In this document: positions 1-11,081 of the stretch, piece after piece
Layout: every line of letters begins with the position of its first letter
Position numbering within the stretch: position 1 is the first letter of the stretch
From: Daedaleopsis sinensis
Taxonomy: Eukaryota > Basidiomycota > Agaricomycetes > Polyporales > Polyporaceae
Direction of reading: 5' to 3'
DNA: 64,000 nucleotides
NCBI GenBank assembly: GCA_033807695.1
Contig: CM066301.1
Coordinates: 124,001-188,000, forward strand
Notes under the pieces: generated by a model
Databases searched by the model: none
Told to the model about the DNA's origin: nothing
What the model saw: only the letters and a program-made list of their open reading frames with translations
Made by a program: the position numbers and the translations under genes

Positions 1-754
1 ACAACGCGAACGTTTGACTGCGCAGTCCGCGCGCGCGTCTACGTTTGGCATCGATATCGCGGTCGGGCGTCAGCGTCACGGCCACTCAGGCAGGCAGTAC
101 TCAACGTTCAACCCGCGGCCAGCTCTGGCTCTGGCTCTGGCTCTGGGATCTCAATCGAGCGCGCGCGACGCAGTCGGTCCTCGCCAGGAACAGTTACACA
201 GGCCCACTGACAACTGACAACTGTCCCTCGACATCTCGAAAACGCTCGAAAAGGGCAAGGGCGCGCGCGTGCGCACGGACGTCGACGCGCTACCTCCGCA
301 GCCGCACGCGCGACGGCGATCGTACGAGGCTAGGTACGCACGTCGCGTCGAGTTCAAGGCACGCTCGCGCTTGCGCTCGGGGTCGCAGTTAAGTAGGGGG
401 CCCGGAGCGTGCGCGTGCGCGTGATTGCCATCCAGTGCGGTGCTCAGGCACCTCCGCACGGCCTGTCGCTGTCACGTCCGGGTGTGCGCCGTCGCCGTCG
501 CCGTAAGTACGAGCTACGGCCGTCGACGTCCGGGTCCTGGCTCTTGCTGTGCCGCTGCGCATTATGCATATGCCCGTGCCCGTGCACGTATGTCCGTCCG
601 CGTCGCACCCACCCGGGCCCGTCGTGTACCCTGTACAGGAAGTGCTGCCTCACAGATCGCTGGACGCGTCCGCCCGCCCGCACAGCACGCCTTCCGCAGT
701 GTACGTACGAAGCCCAGCTCCGTTTCCGTTTCACGGGTGTGCGTGCAGCGATCG

Positions 755-791
755 CCATATGCATATGCATATGTCCATGCATATGTCCATG
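755..791. repeat. CATATG/ATGCAT palindromic microsatellite
   Basis: Imperfect tandem array of alternating purine-pyrimidine hexamers (CATATG, ATGCAT with a TCC interruption). Every unit is self-complementary, so the tract can extrude cruciforms or flip to Z-DNA. No gene overlaps it. Confidence 0.8.
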
Positions 792-1146
792 CGCACGTAC
801 GTGCATTGTATGCCGTCCGCGGCCGTCCGGGTCCGCTCGCGGGCGGGCCTCCGCCCAGCTGCAGCACGCACGCACAGAGACAGAGTTCAGCTCGCAAACG
901 CAAACGCAAACGCAAACGCTGACCGCTGTTCCGTGGTATTCGTGGCCGCGGTCCGGCCGTGCGATGTGCGATGTGCATACAGTACGTGCGTTACCGTGCA
1001 CGTACGTACTTATACGAGCGTCGAGAGCAGCCGCGCGCTGCATGAGAACTTGCAGCCGCGTGACGAGAGTGCGTTCACGTTCACGTTCACGTTGCCGTCG
1101 ACGGTCGACGGTCGACGCTGCGGGCCGCGAGCTTGACTTCAGCTTC

Positions 1147-1184
1147 AGGAATCAGGCCTCAGGAATCAGGAATCAGGAATCAGG
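1147..1184. repeat. GGAATCA short tandem repeat
   Basis: About four to five copies of the heptamer AGGAATC, the first interrupted by GCCTC. It lies in the gene-free left region. Confidence 0.8.
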
Positions 1185-3361
1185 CCCAGGCCAGGATCAC
1201 TGGAGGATCCGGAGAAGCTCGAGTCGCTCGAGGATGTCGCCGAAGGCGCGGCGCGGCGCGGCAGCCTGAGGGATAACTTCAAGGTCTGAGACTGCATTCG
1301 AGTGAGGTGAGCGTGCCGGTGAGTCTGAGTCTCAGCGGGAGCCCATGCACATGGCCAGTCGACGCACGCACCTACGGATACAGCTTTACAAGCTTAACGC
1401 TGCATGCACCCGGGCGCGACGCGTTAACGTTTCCGTTCCGTTTCTCGACCGTGCGCACTGCGCAGCGATAGGTGGACGCGTGCGCAAGAGCGGGCACGTC
1501 TATCGCCGCCCGGCCCGCGGGACGGAGACAGCTGGCCGGAGCAGGCTGCAGCGCTATCAAGCTCAAACCTGCTCAAACTCTGGCGTCCGCGGCAGATGTA
1601 TGTAGACTGTCGAGCTCCGTGCTCCGAGCTCGAGAGCGAGAGCGTCCGCCGTCCGGCCGCGGGAGTCTATAGCTGCCAGTGCCAGTGGAGATCGATGGTT
1701 TCGTGTGGACGTCTTGAATGATTGATGACGGGGGAAGCCACGCTCGCCCTCTCCGGCCGCGCGCGCCTAAGTCTGAGTTCACAGCTGCAGCACTTGCGCA
1801 TGCGCATGCGCACCTGGGGATGCATGAGTACGGTACGAAGCTCGTGCTGCACGGCGCGCGCGGACAGACAGACTCGGACTGAGAGATGGGACAGGCGCGG
1901 GGAACTTGGAAGGTTCAAGCTCAAGCTCCAGGCGCGATCAGCTGGCACTGCTGAGTCCGACGATCCCAATCTGATCGTATACGTACCGTGCCGCGTGATG
2001 CGCACAAATCGCGTTCTCCCCAGCCGTCCCCCGTCCCCGTCCCCCGAGCGCCGGGTGCAGTCGCGACATGTACAACGCGATAATATCGCGTACGCGGGCA
2101 CGTAAAGCAAAGCGCGCTGTGAGTGCGCGCGGCACGGTCCCGACGCTGATACGATCGACAGCGACAGCGACTATGACCCATCAGTTATCAGCGTGCGCAT
2201 CAAAAGCAGACTTAGCAGTGAGACTGAGACTGGGCTATGTACAGTACCAGTCACCCTCGGCGTTCGGGGCTCGCATTAATCGGAAGCACGAACCCCGGTC
2301 CCCGGGAGGCCGAGACCCAGGCCCCGCCAGGCGTACAGTACACTCGGAATCGGATCTGGGCATGGGCATGGAGCGCGCCACGCGATTGGCTGGGCACGCG
2401 GGGCACCGCCACACAGGGGCGAGAACGCTCGAGGACGCGCACGCGGGCCTGGCGCTGCGCGGTGCGCGACGCACGCACGCACGGCCGCCGCACCGTGCAC
2501 GACACGACGCACCGGAGGTTGCGGGCACAGTTAGAGTGGGCGCAGGCGCGATCAGGGGGGTGCGGCGGGGGCGTACGCGTACAGTGGGGGCTGGCGCTGG
2601 CGCGAGGTCGTACAACGACGACAAAGGAGGACATGTACAGACACGGACGAATGGGAGGGAACGGCTTACGCAGTGCTCGTTGCTGACCAGCGTGCGCTGA
2701 CGGTGGGACGGGGATTGGGCGATATGTGCGGGCCTGTGCGGGCTCGACCGCGGCGGCGCGACACGTTCCGGGTGAACGTTAACGATCGGCACGCGCGCGT
2801 GGCGGCGCGGGCTGGGGGCCCAAACTCGGACTGCATTGTGCACGATGTGATAGAGCTCGAGGCTGGAGAGAGGATCTGTCGAGGCGGGTGCGAGCGTGGG
2901 ATGAACGTGCAGAGCTGATGGATGGATCACGCACGCGATGTCGGTGGGGATCACCCGCGTTTGCACTCGAATCTGGGCTCGTGCGAGTCGGAAGGCGCCC
3001 CGGACGCGGACGCGGACACGGTCGCAGGCAGGGACCGACGTCGAGGCGGACGCTGTGTGGGCGGACGCTGTGTGGGCGGACGGGACCGACTGCGGCGATG
3101 CTCGATTCGCGGGTGGTCGAGGACCGGAGGGAGGGCGAGCCGGGTCGTACGAATGTGTGAGTCGTGAGTAGAACTTCAACAAGGCTGGGCGGGAGGACAA
3201 GCACGTGCCGATAAGCCACTGATTTCGCGACTGGCGGAGGTTTGGTAGGAATGACCAGCCTCCGTGGCCGCGTCCGTGGCCGCCTGCTAGCTCCTGCTAG
3301 ATGCGGAGCCGGCCAGAGTGCCTGAGCCGGGGCAGCGGAACACCGATTGAAACTCCGATGG

Positions 3362-3396
3362 AAAAGGTGCCTTAATTGAGATTTCAGGCACCTTTT
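3362..3396 (+). promoter_or_regulatory. Perfect 11-bp hairpin just before the zinc-finger start codon
   Basis: Arm AAAAGGTGCCT (3362-3372) pairs perfectly with AGGCACCTTTT (3386-3396) across a 13-nt loop. It ends 30 nt before the ATG at 3427, so it should lie in the mRNA leader or at the core promoter. Its position suits a translational roadblock or a palindromic operator, but the sequence alone does not choose between these. Confidence 0.5.
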
Positions 3397-3426
3397 AGGT
3401 TGGGCGAGTGCCGCTTCCAACGGGCA

Positions 3427-6296
3427 ATGGACAGCCAAAAGTCCCCGCCCGCGAACGACGCTCTCCACTCCCCCGACGTCGACTCCCCGCCCGCCCCCAT
3501 CGTCCACACCGTCGACGACAACATGGCCGCAGTCGTCGCTCACCACCAGCCCTTCCCCCCGCCCCCCACCAGCCCCCGCGATCCCGCCGCCGCCAGCTCA
3601 GGCGTCGGCAAGGCCCGCTTCCGCCCCGCCCCCGCAAAGACCTTCCAGTGCAGAGGCTACGGCGAGTGCAGGATGGTCTTCAGCAGGAGCGAGCATCTCG
3701 CCAGGCACATCAGGTCCGTCTTTTTCTCCTTTTTCGCCCTCCCCGCCCCCCTCGCGCCCCTCGACGCCCCCCGCTCACTGACGCCCGTTCAGGAAACACA
3801 CCGGCGAGCGTCCGTTCACATGCCACTGCTCCAAGCAGTTCTCCCGCCTCGACAACCTCCGCCAGCACGCCCAGACCGTCCACGCCGACAAGCAGGACCA
3901 GAACGAGCGCATGATGCAGGAGCTCACCTCCCTCCACGCCAACATGACCGCCGCCTCCAAGGGCAGCGGCCCCCGCACCAAACGCAACCAGTCCGCCGCC
4001 AACCCCAACGCCGTCCCCCACCCCGCGAACGGCCCCATGGCCCCCGTCAAGCAGGAAGACACTTCCCACCCTCTCCTCTCTATCGCACAGCGACCGGGCA
4101 CGTCCACCGGCTACGAAGGAAACTCGTTGTTTCACCAGCCGGGGAGTAGTACATGGCACATGGACGTCGACCACGCTGCCCCCCACCCGACCAACGGCCA
4201 TTCCTTTCGTGACCCCGGCCAGTCCTTTCGTGCCCCCTCATCATCCGCTGCACCTGCCCCCGCCCCCGCCCCCGCTCTCCTCCACCAGCAGCTCAACCAC
4301 CCGAGCCAGTCCTTTCTCGTCCCCTCCGCCCCCACATTCAACTTCAGTCTCCCCGATCTCCCATCCGCCCCTCGCCCAGGATCTAGCAGCGGCCCTCCAC
4401 CAGCAGCAGCAGACCCCGCTCGATCCCTCCCACCGCTCAGTGCCGTCGTCGCCTCATCCGTCGGCCGGCCTCTCCCACCCGCACCAGCACCAGCACCATC
4501 TCATGCGTCGTTCGCCGCCGCTCCGGGCCAGCAGCAGCCCCTCACACACTCATCCGTACTTCCTCTACCCACCCCCTCCGGGCCCTATCACGGACGGCGA
4601 CCCTCCACCGCGGCTCGCCCCGGCACCGCGCCCGCCGCATACTACTACCCCCCACCCGGCTCATCCGGCTCCGCCGGCGCCGCTTTCGCTCCAGGAGCTG
4701 GACTACCCCCCCTGGGCGCACCTCGAGCCCCAGAGCTATCCCTTCGGTTTGCCGTCGGACATGGACATGGACGGCTCGGGGGCGCGCTCGAGCCCATACG
4801 CCGACTCGGCTCCGCCTATGGATCCCTCCCTCCAGGCCCAGGCGCAGGAGGAGCAGCAGACGAGCCGACGTCTCCCGGCGGATACGACTCCCCGTTTTCC
4901 TTCCACGCACCCGCCACCGGCGGGGGCGCCGCGCCGTACGCCCCCGAGCCCGCCAACCCGCGCAAGCGACCGTACTCTGGATCCGACGACGACGAGCGCG
5001 AACGGCTCGGCGGCGGCGGCGGCGGCGGGCGACCCGTCAGCAGCAGCAGCGCGGCCGGCCTCGGCTTCGGGGGCGAGCGCGAGCGCGAGCGCGAGTACGA
5101 GTACGGGAGCGAGTACGGGAGCGAGTCGCGGCCGCAGTCTCGCCGCCTCTCCGTCATGGAGCTCTGCAATGACCCACCAGCAGATGCAGCAGCAGCTCGA
5201 GCATTTGTACCACTACCAGGCGGCGCAGGCGCACGCGGTGGGTATGGCGCAGGCAGCGCAGGCGGCGGCGGCGGGGGCGGGGGCGGGGGCGGGGGCGGCT
5301 CGCGGCCCACGACCACGTCCGGACTCGTCTCTTCCGCCGCGCAGCTCGCGCTCGTCGATCGCGCCAGCCGGAGCCCCCCTCCCCCCGCATTCGCATACAC
5401 ACATCCCGCAGCAGCAGCAGGCGGCGCAGCACCCGCATATGGCGCCGACGAACCCGCATCTGGCGGCGCAGTATTCGCTCGAGCTGCACCGGCAGCAGCA
5501 GGAGCAGCTCCGGCAGCGGCAGCGGGAGCACGAGGAGAGCGCGGAGCGGGAGCGGGAGCGGGAGCGGGAGCGGCGGAGCTCGGAGGAGGAGTACCTGCGC
5601 CGCCTGGCGTACGCGCACCAGCACCAGAATGGGGGCCCGCTCTCGGCGCACAGCCCGCACCCGCACCTTTCGCATTCGGGTATGGGCGCGCCGGCGTATT
5701 TTCCGCAGGCGCAGGCGCAGGCGCAGGACAGCAGCAGCTATCGGGAGGGGGCGCAGGAAGATGGTCTCCGTCGTCAGCAGGGACCGCATCCCCCGCCGCC
5801 TCCCCCGCACTCGCACCAGCCGCACTCGCATCGTCCGCAGCATTCGCACCCGCAGCAGCAGCAGCATCCCCCGCACCGGCATCCCCACGCGCACCCGCAC
5901 CCGCATCCGCACATGCCTCACCTCGCGCATACGCACGGGATGCTGGACGCGGGCTACCCGGGTCCCCTGGCCGGCGGCGCGCGGGATCCGCTGGACATGG
6001 ACATGGACATGGACATGGACATGGACATGGGCATGGCGCTGCGCATGGACATGCCCATGGACATGCGCATGGGGGGCCTGGATATGGATATGGGTATGGC
6101 GGGCCTGGACATGCGCATGGGCATGGGGGGCATGGGCATGGACAGCATGGCGATGGGGGGCATGGCGGGCATGGGCATGGACATCGGGATGGGGATGGGG
6201 ATGGGGATGGGCTTGGGGATGGGCTTGGGGATGCAGGCACAGGCGCAGGCGCAGGCGCAGGAGGGGACGATCAAGTACGAGTCGCCGTTGGAATGA
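3427..6296 (+). CDS. Tandem C2H2 zinc-finger transcription factor with very long low-complexity tail
   Basis: Start ATG at 3427. Exon 1 is 3427-3713, the intron 3714-3792 (GTCCGT...TTCAG), exon 2 from 3793. The splice joins two adjacent C2H2 fingers ([10 protein letters not shown], then the linker HTGERPF and [15 protein letters not shown]), a layout typical of fungal stress and nutrient regulators binding GC-rich promoter elements. Downstream, two plus-strand frames stay open for over 2 kb: frame A (in phase with the fingers, stop at 6302-6304) and frame B (stop at 6294-6296). Frame A carries plausible motifs ([24 protein letters not shown]). Frame B after about 5165 has much better third-position G/C and a Q/E/H-rich sequence ending KYESPLE, with DM and GM dipeptide runs. 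One or more extra introns or indels must switch frame, so the exact C-terminus is unresolved. Zinc fingers are certain; target genes are unknown. Confidence 0.8.
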
Positions 6297-6637
6297 GGGC
6301 GTAGCGGCGCGTGCGTGCGTGTCCTGCTCTGCGCGCGCGTGCGTGTGGGGGAGGGCCGGGTGGGTGTGCGGTGTGCCCTGCGGTCGCTGGACCGTTTCCT
6401 CCTTTTGCCTCTTGCTTCTTGCTCCTTGCCTTGCGCCTTGCGCCCTCTCTTCTCCTCGCGGCCTCGCTCTCTTGCGCCCGTGCTCCTTCCCCGCCGGCTC
6501 TTGGCGTCCCGTCCCGTCTCGTTCCCCTCCTACCGCACGCCGCTGCACATCCGTACCCATCCCTATCCCTATCCGTCTCCGTCTCCGTCGCCGTCGCCGT
6601 ACCCGTACCCGTACGCTGATTTACACGTATATATACT

Positions 6638-6679
6638 CTATCCCTATCCCTATCCCTATCCCTATCCCTATCCCTATCC
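6638..6679. repeat. CCCTAT hexanucleotide microsatellite
   Basis: Seven near-perfect CCCTAT units. It resembles a telomere-like permutation but differs from the fungal telomere unit CCCTAA by one base, so I treat it as an ordinary microsatellite. Confidence 0.85.
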
Positions 6680-6854
6680 TGTACGCACGCACACCTCCCG
6701 GACTCGTCTTGTTAATAATGCCCCCCCCGCGCCTTCTCCCTCTCTCCTCCGGCACACATACATACACAACGGTTTCCGCTCGTCTCCGGCCGCCCGGATC
6801 TCTCGTTTCCGTCTCCGTCTCCGTCTGCACGTCGACGGTCGAATGCTCGTCATG

Positions 6855-6885
6855 CTTTCCGTGTCCGTGTCCGTGTTGGTGTTGG

Positions 6886-6917
<32 letters not shown>

Positions 6918-6945
6918 TCCGTGTTGGTGTCCGTGTTGGTGTTAG
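6855..6945. repeat. GTGTCC/GTGTTG degenerate hexamer array
   Basis: About a dozen hexamers of GTGTCC alternating with GTTGGT and GTGCCC variants. It lies in noncoding sequence downstream of the zinc-finger gene. Confidence 0.75.
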
Positions 6946-9141
6946 TGTACGCCCTCTTGGTTATCGTGTCGTGTCTTGCGCCGTCGCTCCGAGTCTGTAC
7001 GTATACGCTCGCCGTAGTCTCCTCTCGTCCCTCTCGTCCCGTCCCTGTCCTCCCGTCCCCTCTCGTCTCGTCCCGTAGAACCGAATCAAAACAAAATACC
7101 GCCGCGCGGTTTGCGCGCGCCTTCTCCCTCCGCCCGGGCCGGTCGTCCACCCGTTTGCTGCGTCGCTGGCCAGCGCTGGCCACCAGGGAGTTGCATCTGC
7201 ATCTGCACTTGTGAGCGAATGCTGGACGGACGGAGCGTGTCTCTCAGGCTCAGGCTGCTCGTCAAGTTGAGCCTTCTGCTTTGCTTTGCGTCTGCTGTCC
7301 ACAGCCACTGCACAGGTGCTCATATACATACACCGGCAGCTCAGCGCTCAGATCTCAGAGTCCGAGTCCGAGTGCGATACTTAAGCTTGGCTGCACGAGT
7401 ACGAGTACTAGTACTAGTAGGTGCGTCCCGGGCCCACGCGCAGGCGCTCAAACTCGGACGGCCGACCTGCTCCTCCTGCGCCGCGCGCCGCGCGCGCCGA
7501 CGTCTCCTTCCACCGCGGCCGGTGGATGTGTTTTCCGGCCTCGCGGTGTGCTAGTACGGTATGGGCCCGGGTATGTTGCACTCGTATGGATCTGCCATCC
7601 CCGCCTCCCGCAAGTCTATATGGTCGCACGACGCACGACGCACGGCGCACGGCAGCCTCGGGAGTTATCCACGTTCTGGATCAATATTAATATTCGCGCA
7701 CTCCGCGCATGTTCGAATTCTGCCAGTGTCAGCATGCCCGCTTGCTGTACGTATAGTAAGTACATACACTCAGGCTGGCTGGCACCAGGGTCCCGGATCT
7801 GAGCAGGATCTGCCACATCTGGGCCCTGTCGATCACTGCAGCTGGCCACCGCTGTCCGAATCTGTTTGCGCTCCGTTTGCGTATGGACTCGCTTGCCTGG
7901 ACCTTAGCGTCGGGCAAGGAACAGGCTGGAACAGGGGCGAGTCGGCGACCCACTCCGACACCGGGTACCTACTAGGCTCGCTCTGGGGCAGCGTTGGTAC
8001 GCCACCGCGCAAGTCGTGTAGCACGCGTAGATTACACCTCCGAGTCTGTTGAGACAGGCATACTATTCGACGGCGGTTCTTTTTCCTCTCAGAACGCGAT
8101 AGGCGCTTACTATCCGCCGCTGTTGACGTTGAACTTGTTAAACGTGTTTCACTTGTACCAATTGCAAGTTTCCAACCACCGATCTTCAAAGAGTTCAAGC
8201 TCACGCATGGGTGCCAGTGGGTACGTACTTACATATCGGACATGCAGCCGCCAGCGCTGGATCTGATTCCGAAATGCTGAAAATACAAAGGGTTATAGCC
8301 GGCGCGCGACAAATGTCAGGTACCCGGACGAAGTTTCCCCGCCATGCTCCCGACACCCTGACGCTCGCCGTTGTGGGGTAGGTTGTCCGGAGCCGTATCC
8401 AGGTCGTCGTCGCACGCATCGCAAGCAGCATGGTCCGCCACAGGCTAGTTAAATTCGAATGGTGCAAAGTCAAGCTCAAGGGATCTACAGCGCAGCGCTG
8501 TGGGCCATGATCATCACAGTACTCCTCGGGCAAGAGAAGATGTGTGGCTAGATGATAGATGCCTGCTCGCGAAGAGCGTCGACGAGATCGCAGCGCTGAG
8601 GAAGGGAGGCATCACAGATTTGGATCACAGGCTGCAGACAAGCGAATGCCCGCACGCGGCGCAATTGGTCCCATCCGCTCTCGTCCCTGGCTCACAGCCG
8701 CCGTGCTCTCTTCCGGGCCCGCCCCCATCTCTCCTTCGACCGCAACGCCCGTCGCCCAGGCCGCCGTCTCCTCGCTCCTTACCGTCCCAACTCGCCCACT
8801 CTCTTTGCCTTCGAGCTCGGGCCAGGACCTCACCGACCCCGCTCGCCCGACACATGCTCTGACCCGTCCCGATACCCCTCCGAGAAGCCACTGCTGGCGG
8901 CTGCGACTGCCTTCTTGCGCCTCCCACTGCCCCCCATCCGTCCATCTCGTCCTTCGCTCTGATCATCTCGTCATACGATACCCACACCCACGCCCTCGCC
9001 GCCGCCAAACGGTCCACCACCGATCGAACCTACCAGTGCAAGACCACTCGGACGCCCTCAGGCTCTCGCTTGTCCCTAAGCCGCAACCTCTCTCCCAGTC
9101 CCGCCACCCCGCGTCACCCCGCGCTCGCGCCCGCTACTTGA

Positions 9142-11081
9142 ATGAACTTCACTGTCGACGACGCCGACCCCTCCTTTGGCTACTCGAGCAACTGGGCCGT
9201 CCAGGCCGACAGCGACCCGGACAGGACTGAGTTCTTCCAGGGCACGTACCATGTCGCGACCGCCGACGGCGCGTCCATGTCCTTCCAGTTCTCCGGCTCC
9301 GCCTTTGCACTCTACGGCTCCAAGGGCCCCGGACATGTGCGTATTCCCTTTTGAATCTTAGTCGGCTCAAGCCATTCTCGGTTCCCTTTTGTGAGTGCTC
9401 CGGCTACCGTCTGCAATCGCACCGCGTATGCAGGCAGCATCCGAAGCCAAGTCTCCCATCATACACGCTGCTCGCACTGCGCACACAAGATATCCTCCTG
9501 TGAATCCACGATCGCTCACACCCTTCCCTCTGCGCAGGCAAAGTACCAAGTCCAATTCGACAACACCGTCATCAACCTCGACGCGTTTGCGGACGCGACC
9601 GCGTTCCGCCAGGAGCTCTTCGCACACACATTCGCCGCGTCGGGCGTGCACACCGTCAAGCTCATCGCAGTCCTCGCCGGGGACGGCATCAAAGGCCGCT
9701 GGCTCGACGTCGACTACATCACCTTCTCCGCCGGCAAGTGCGTCTGCCGGTATTTCCGTTTCGCGCGAACGCATCACTGACGTCCTCGGCCCCGCCACGC
9801 CGATACCAACAGCGCCTCGACGACGACCTCTGGCGGGACCGCGACGTCTTTGCCGCCTTGGGAAACCGAGTACGTCCCCCTTCGTTGTCTCCATGATCCC
9901 CCATCCCCGGGCTCTGTCTTCGCGTCGTGATTCCGCTCGTACGCGCGTCCGGCCATACGGATACAGTGCCCTCTACGCACGCAGGTGCCTGGTGCACCGC
10001 CCATGCCGCATGGGCTCCCTGCGCGCATCTACATCGAATTTGGCTCTGGTGGCAATGCATCAGCCCATTCAGTCGACCAGCGCAGCGCGCGCGTCCAACC
10101 CGGTCGGCCGTATCATCGCGCAGGCGGTCTTCTCCCGCCCCGGGGAAGGTCTTCGCGAAGATCACACCGCCGCCCGCCCGTGCGCTCGTCCTCGCGTGTC
10201 TCGGGCCCGAGGATCTCGTGCGCGTCGAATCATCGACGGCGGTCGCTCACGAGCTTTCCATCCACAGGCCACCAAGCATTTCGAACGGCCTCGACAGCCC
10301 CCAGTGCGTGCCTCCCCCACACGCCTCCCCGCGCGCGCGCGACTGACCGTTCACGTTCCCGCCTCCCGCCTCCCGCAGCACCGTCTTCCCCGCGGGCTCG
10401 ACGTCCATGTCCATGTCCGCGTCCGGATCGTCCACTCGCAAGCTCCCGACGGTCCTCGCGATCCTCTTCGGGGTGCTCATCGCCATCGCCATCCTCATCG
10501 GCGCGCTCTGGCTCGTGCTCCGCAGGGTGCACGACCGGCGCCGCGCGCGCGAGCGCGCCTTCCGCTACGGCCAGTCCTCCGTCAACCCCGCCTCGTCCGC
10601 CTCTGCGACCGGCACGGGCACGGGCACGGGCACGGGCTACTACTCGTCGTCTGCCGCGTCTGCGAAGAGCGGTGGGGGCCTGTCTGGGGGCGGGCCCGGA
10701 AGCGGAAGCGGGGGCGGGGGCGGGGGCCTCCTCCACTCGCTCTTCTCCGCGTTCTCCTCTGCGCCGCGACACGGGCACGGGCACGGGCACGGGCACGGGC
10801 ACGCACCCAGTGTGTCCGTCCGCGAGCAGCCGGGGAGGGCGTACACGCCGGTCGCGAGCCTGTCGAGCCACGTGCTCGAGATGGGGAGCATGTCGCCCGA
10901 CGTGCGGGAGCGGGAGCGAGATCGGGAGCGGGAGAGGGAGAGGGAGAGGGAGAGGGAGGACGCGGGGACGCCGAACACCGCGCGCGCGCTGCTGAGTGCG
11001 TCGCCGACTGCGTGGGGCATTCGGGGGAAGCGGCCGCGGGGGGACGCGGACTCGTTGAGGACAGACTTTTTGCAGGTGTAG
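9142..11081 (+). CDS. Single-pass membrane protein with galactose-binding-like ectodomain
   Basis: Start ATG 9142 opens on MNFTVDDADPSF, the usual beginning of this basidiomycete family. Exon 1 is 9142-9336, exon 2 9538-9737, exon 3 9813-9869; phases match (0, then 2). Together they give a beta-rich module (FFQGTYH, SMSFQFSGSAFALYGSKG, YQVQFDNT, HTVKL, WLDVDYITF), like domains known from jelly-roll carbohydrate-binding folds, followed by a Ser/Thr stalk (NASTTTSGGTATSLPPWE). The last exon, from 10379 after an intron 10301-10378, encodes a hydrophobic helix (VLAILFGVLIAIAILIGALW), a basic stop-transfer segment and a low-complexity cytoplasmic tail (TG, GHGH and RERERE runs) to the stop at 11081. 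Splicing between 9870 and 10300 is not resolved, because neither GT-AG choice gives a convincing stalk. No cleavable signal peptide is seen, as is common here. Likely a surface sensor; ligand unknown. Confidence 0.75.

Larger units (their letters stand above)
1..3340. other. Gene-free CpG-rich region with many short tandem repeats
   Basis: I find no gene here. Open frames exist on both strands but their translations are Arg/Ala/Cys-rich products of GC content with no domain. The stretch is dense in CpG and alternating purine-pyrimidine runs (GTACGTAC, GCATGC, CATATG) and carries many short tandem repeats: CTGGCT at 121-148, CATATG-type at 755-791, GCAAAC at 893-918, GTTCAC at 1072-1093, GTCGACG at 1096-1117, GGAATCA at 1147-1184 and a duplicated 15-mer at about 3045-3078. 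The right part presumably holds the promoter of the zinc-finger gene at 3427. Confidence 0.6.
6297..9141. other. Gene-free stretch with microsatellites; 3' and 5' UTR candidates at its ends
   Basis: No supported gene. From 6300 to 7100 the plus strand is pyrimidine-rich (long CCGTCTC/CCTTGC tracts) and contains the two microsatellites listed separately; the left part is probably the 3' UTR of the zinc-finger gene. From about 8600 the sequence is C-rich and lies directly before the membrane-protein start at 9142, so it is a likely promoter and leader. Open frames over 8500-9230 translate to Arg/Pro/Ser-rich sequence without a recognisable domain. Confidence 0.5.

Noticed and set aside
4816..6560. 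Long minus-strand open frames across the zinc-finger gene
   Set aside because: They are by-products of GC-rich low-complexity sequence, with no domain, while the plus strand carries zinc fingers in phase through a canonical intron.
6638..6679. CCCTAT array as an interstitial telomere
   Set aside because: The unit differs from CCCTAA throughout, the array is short, and it lies among other unrelated hexamer microsatellites.
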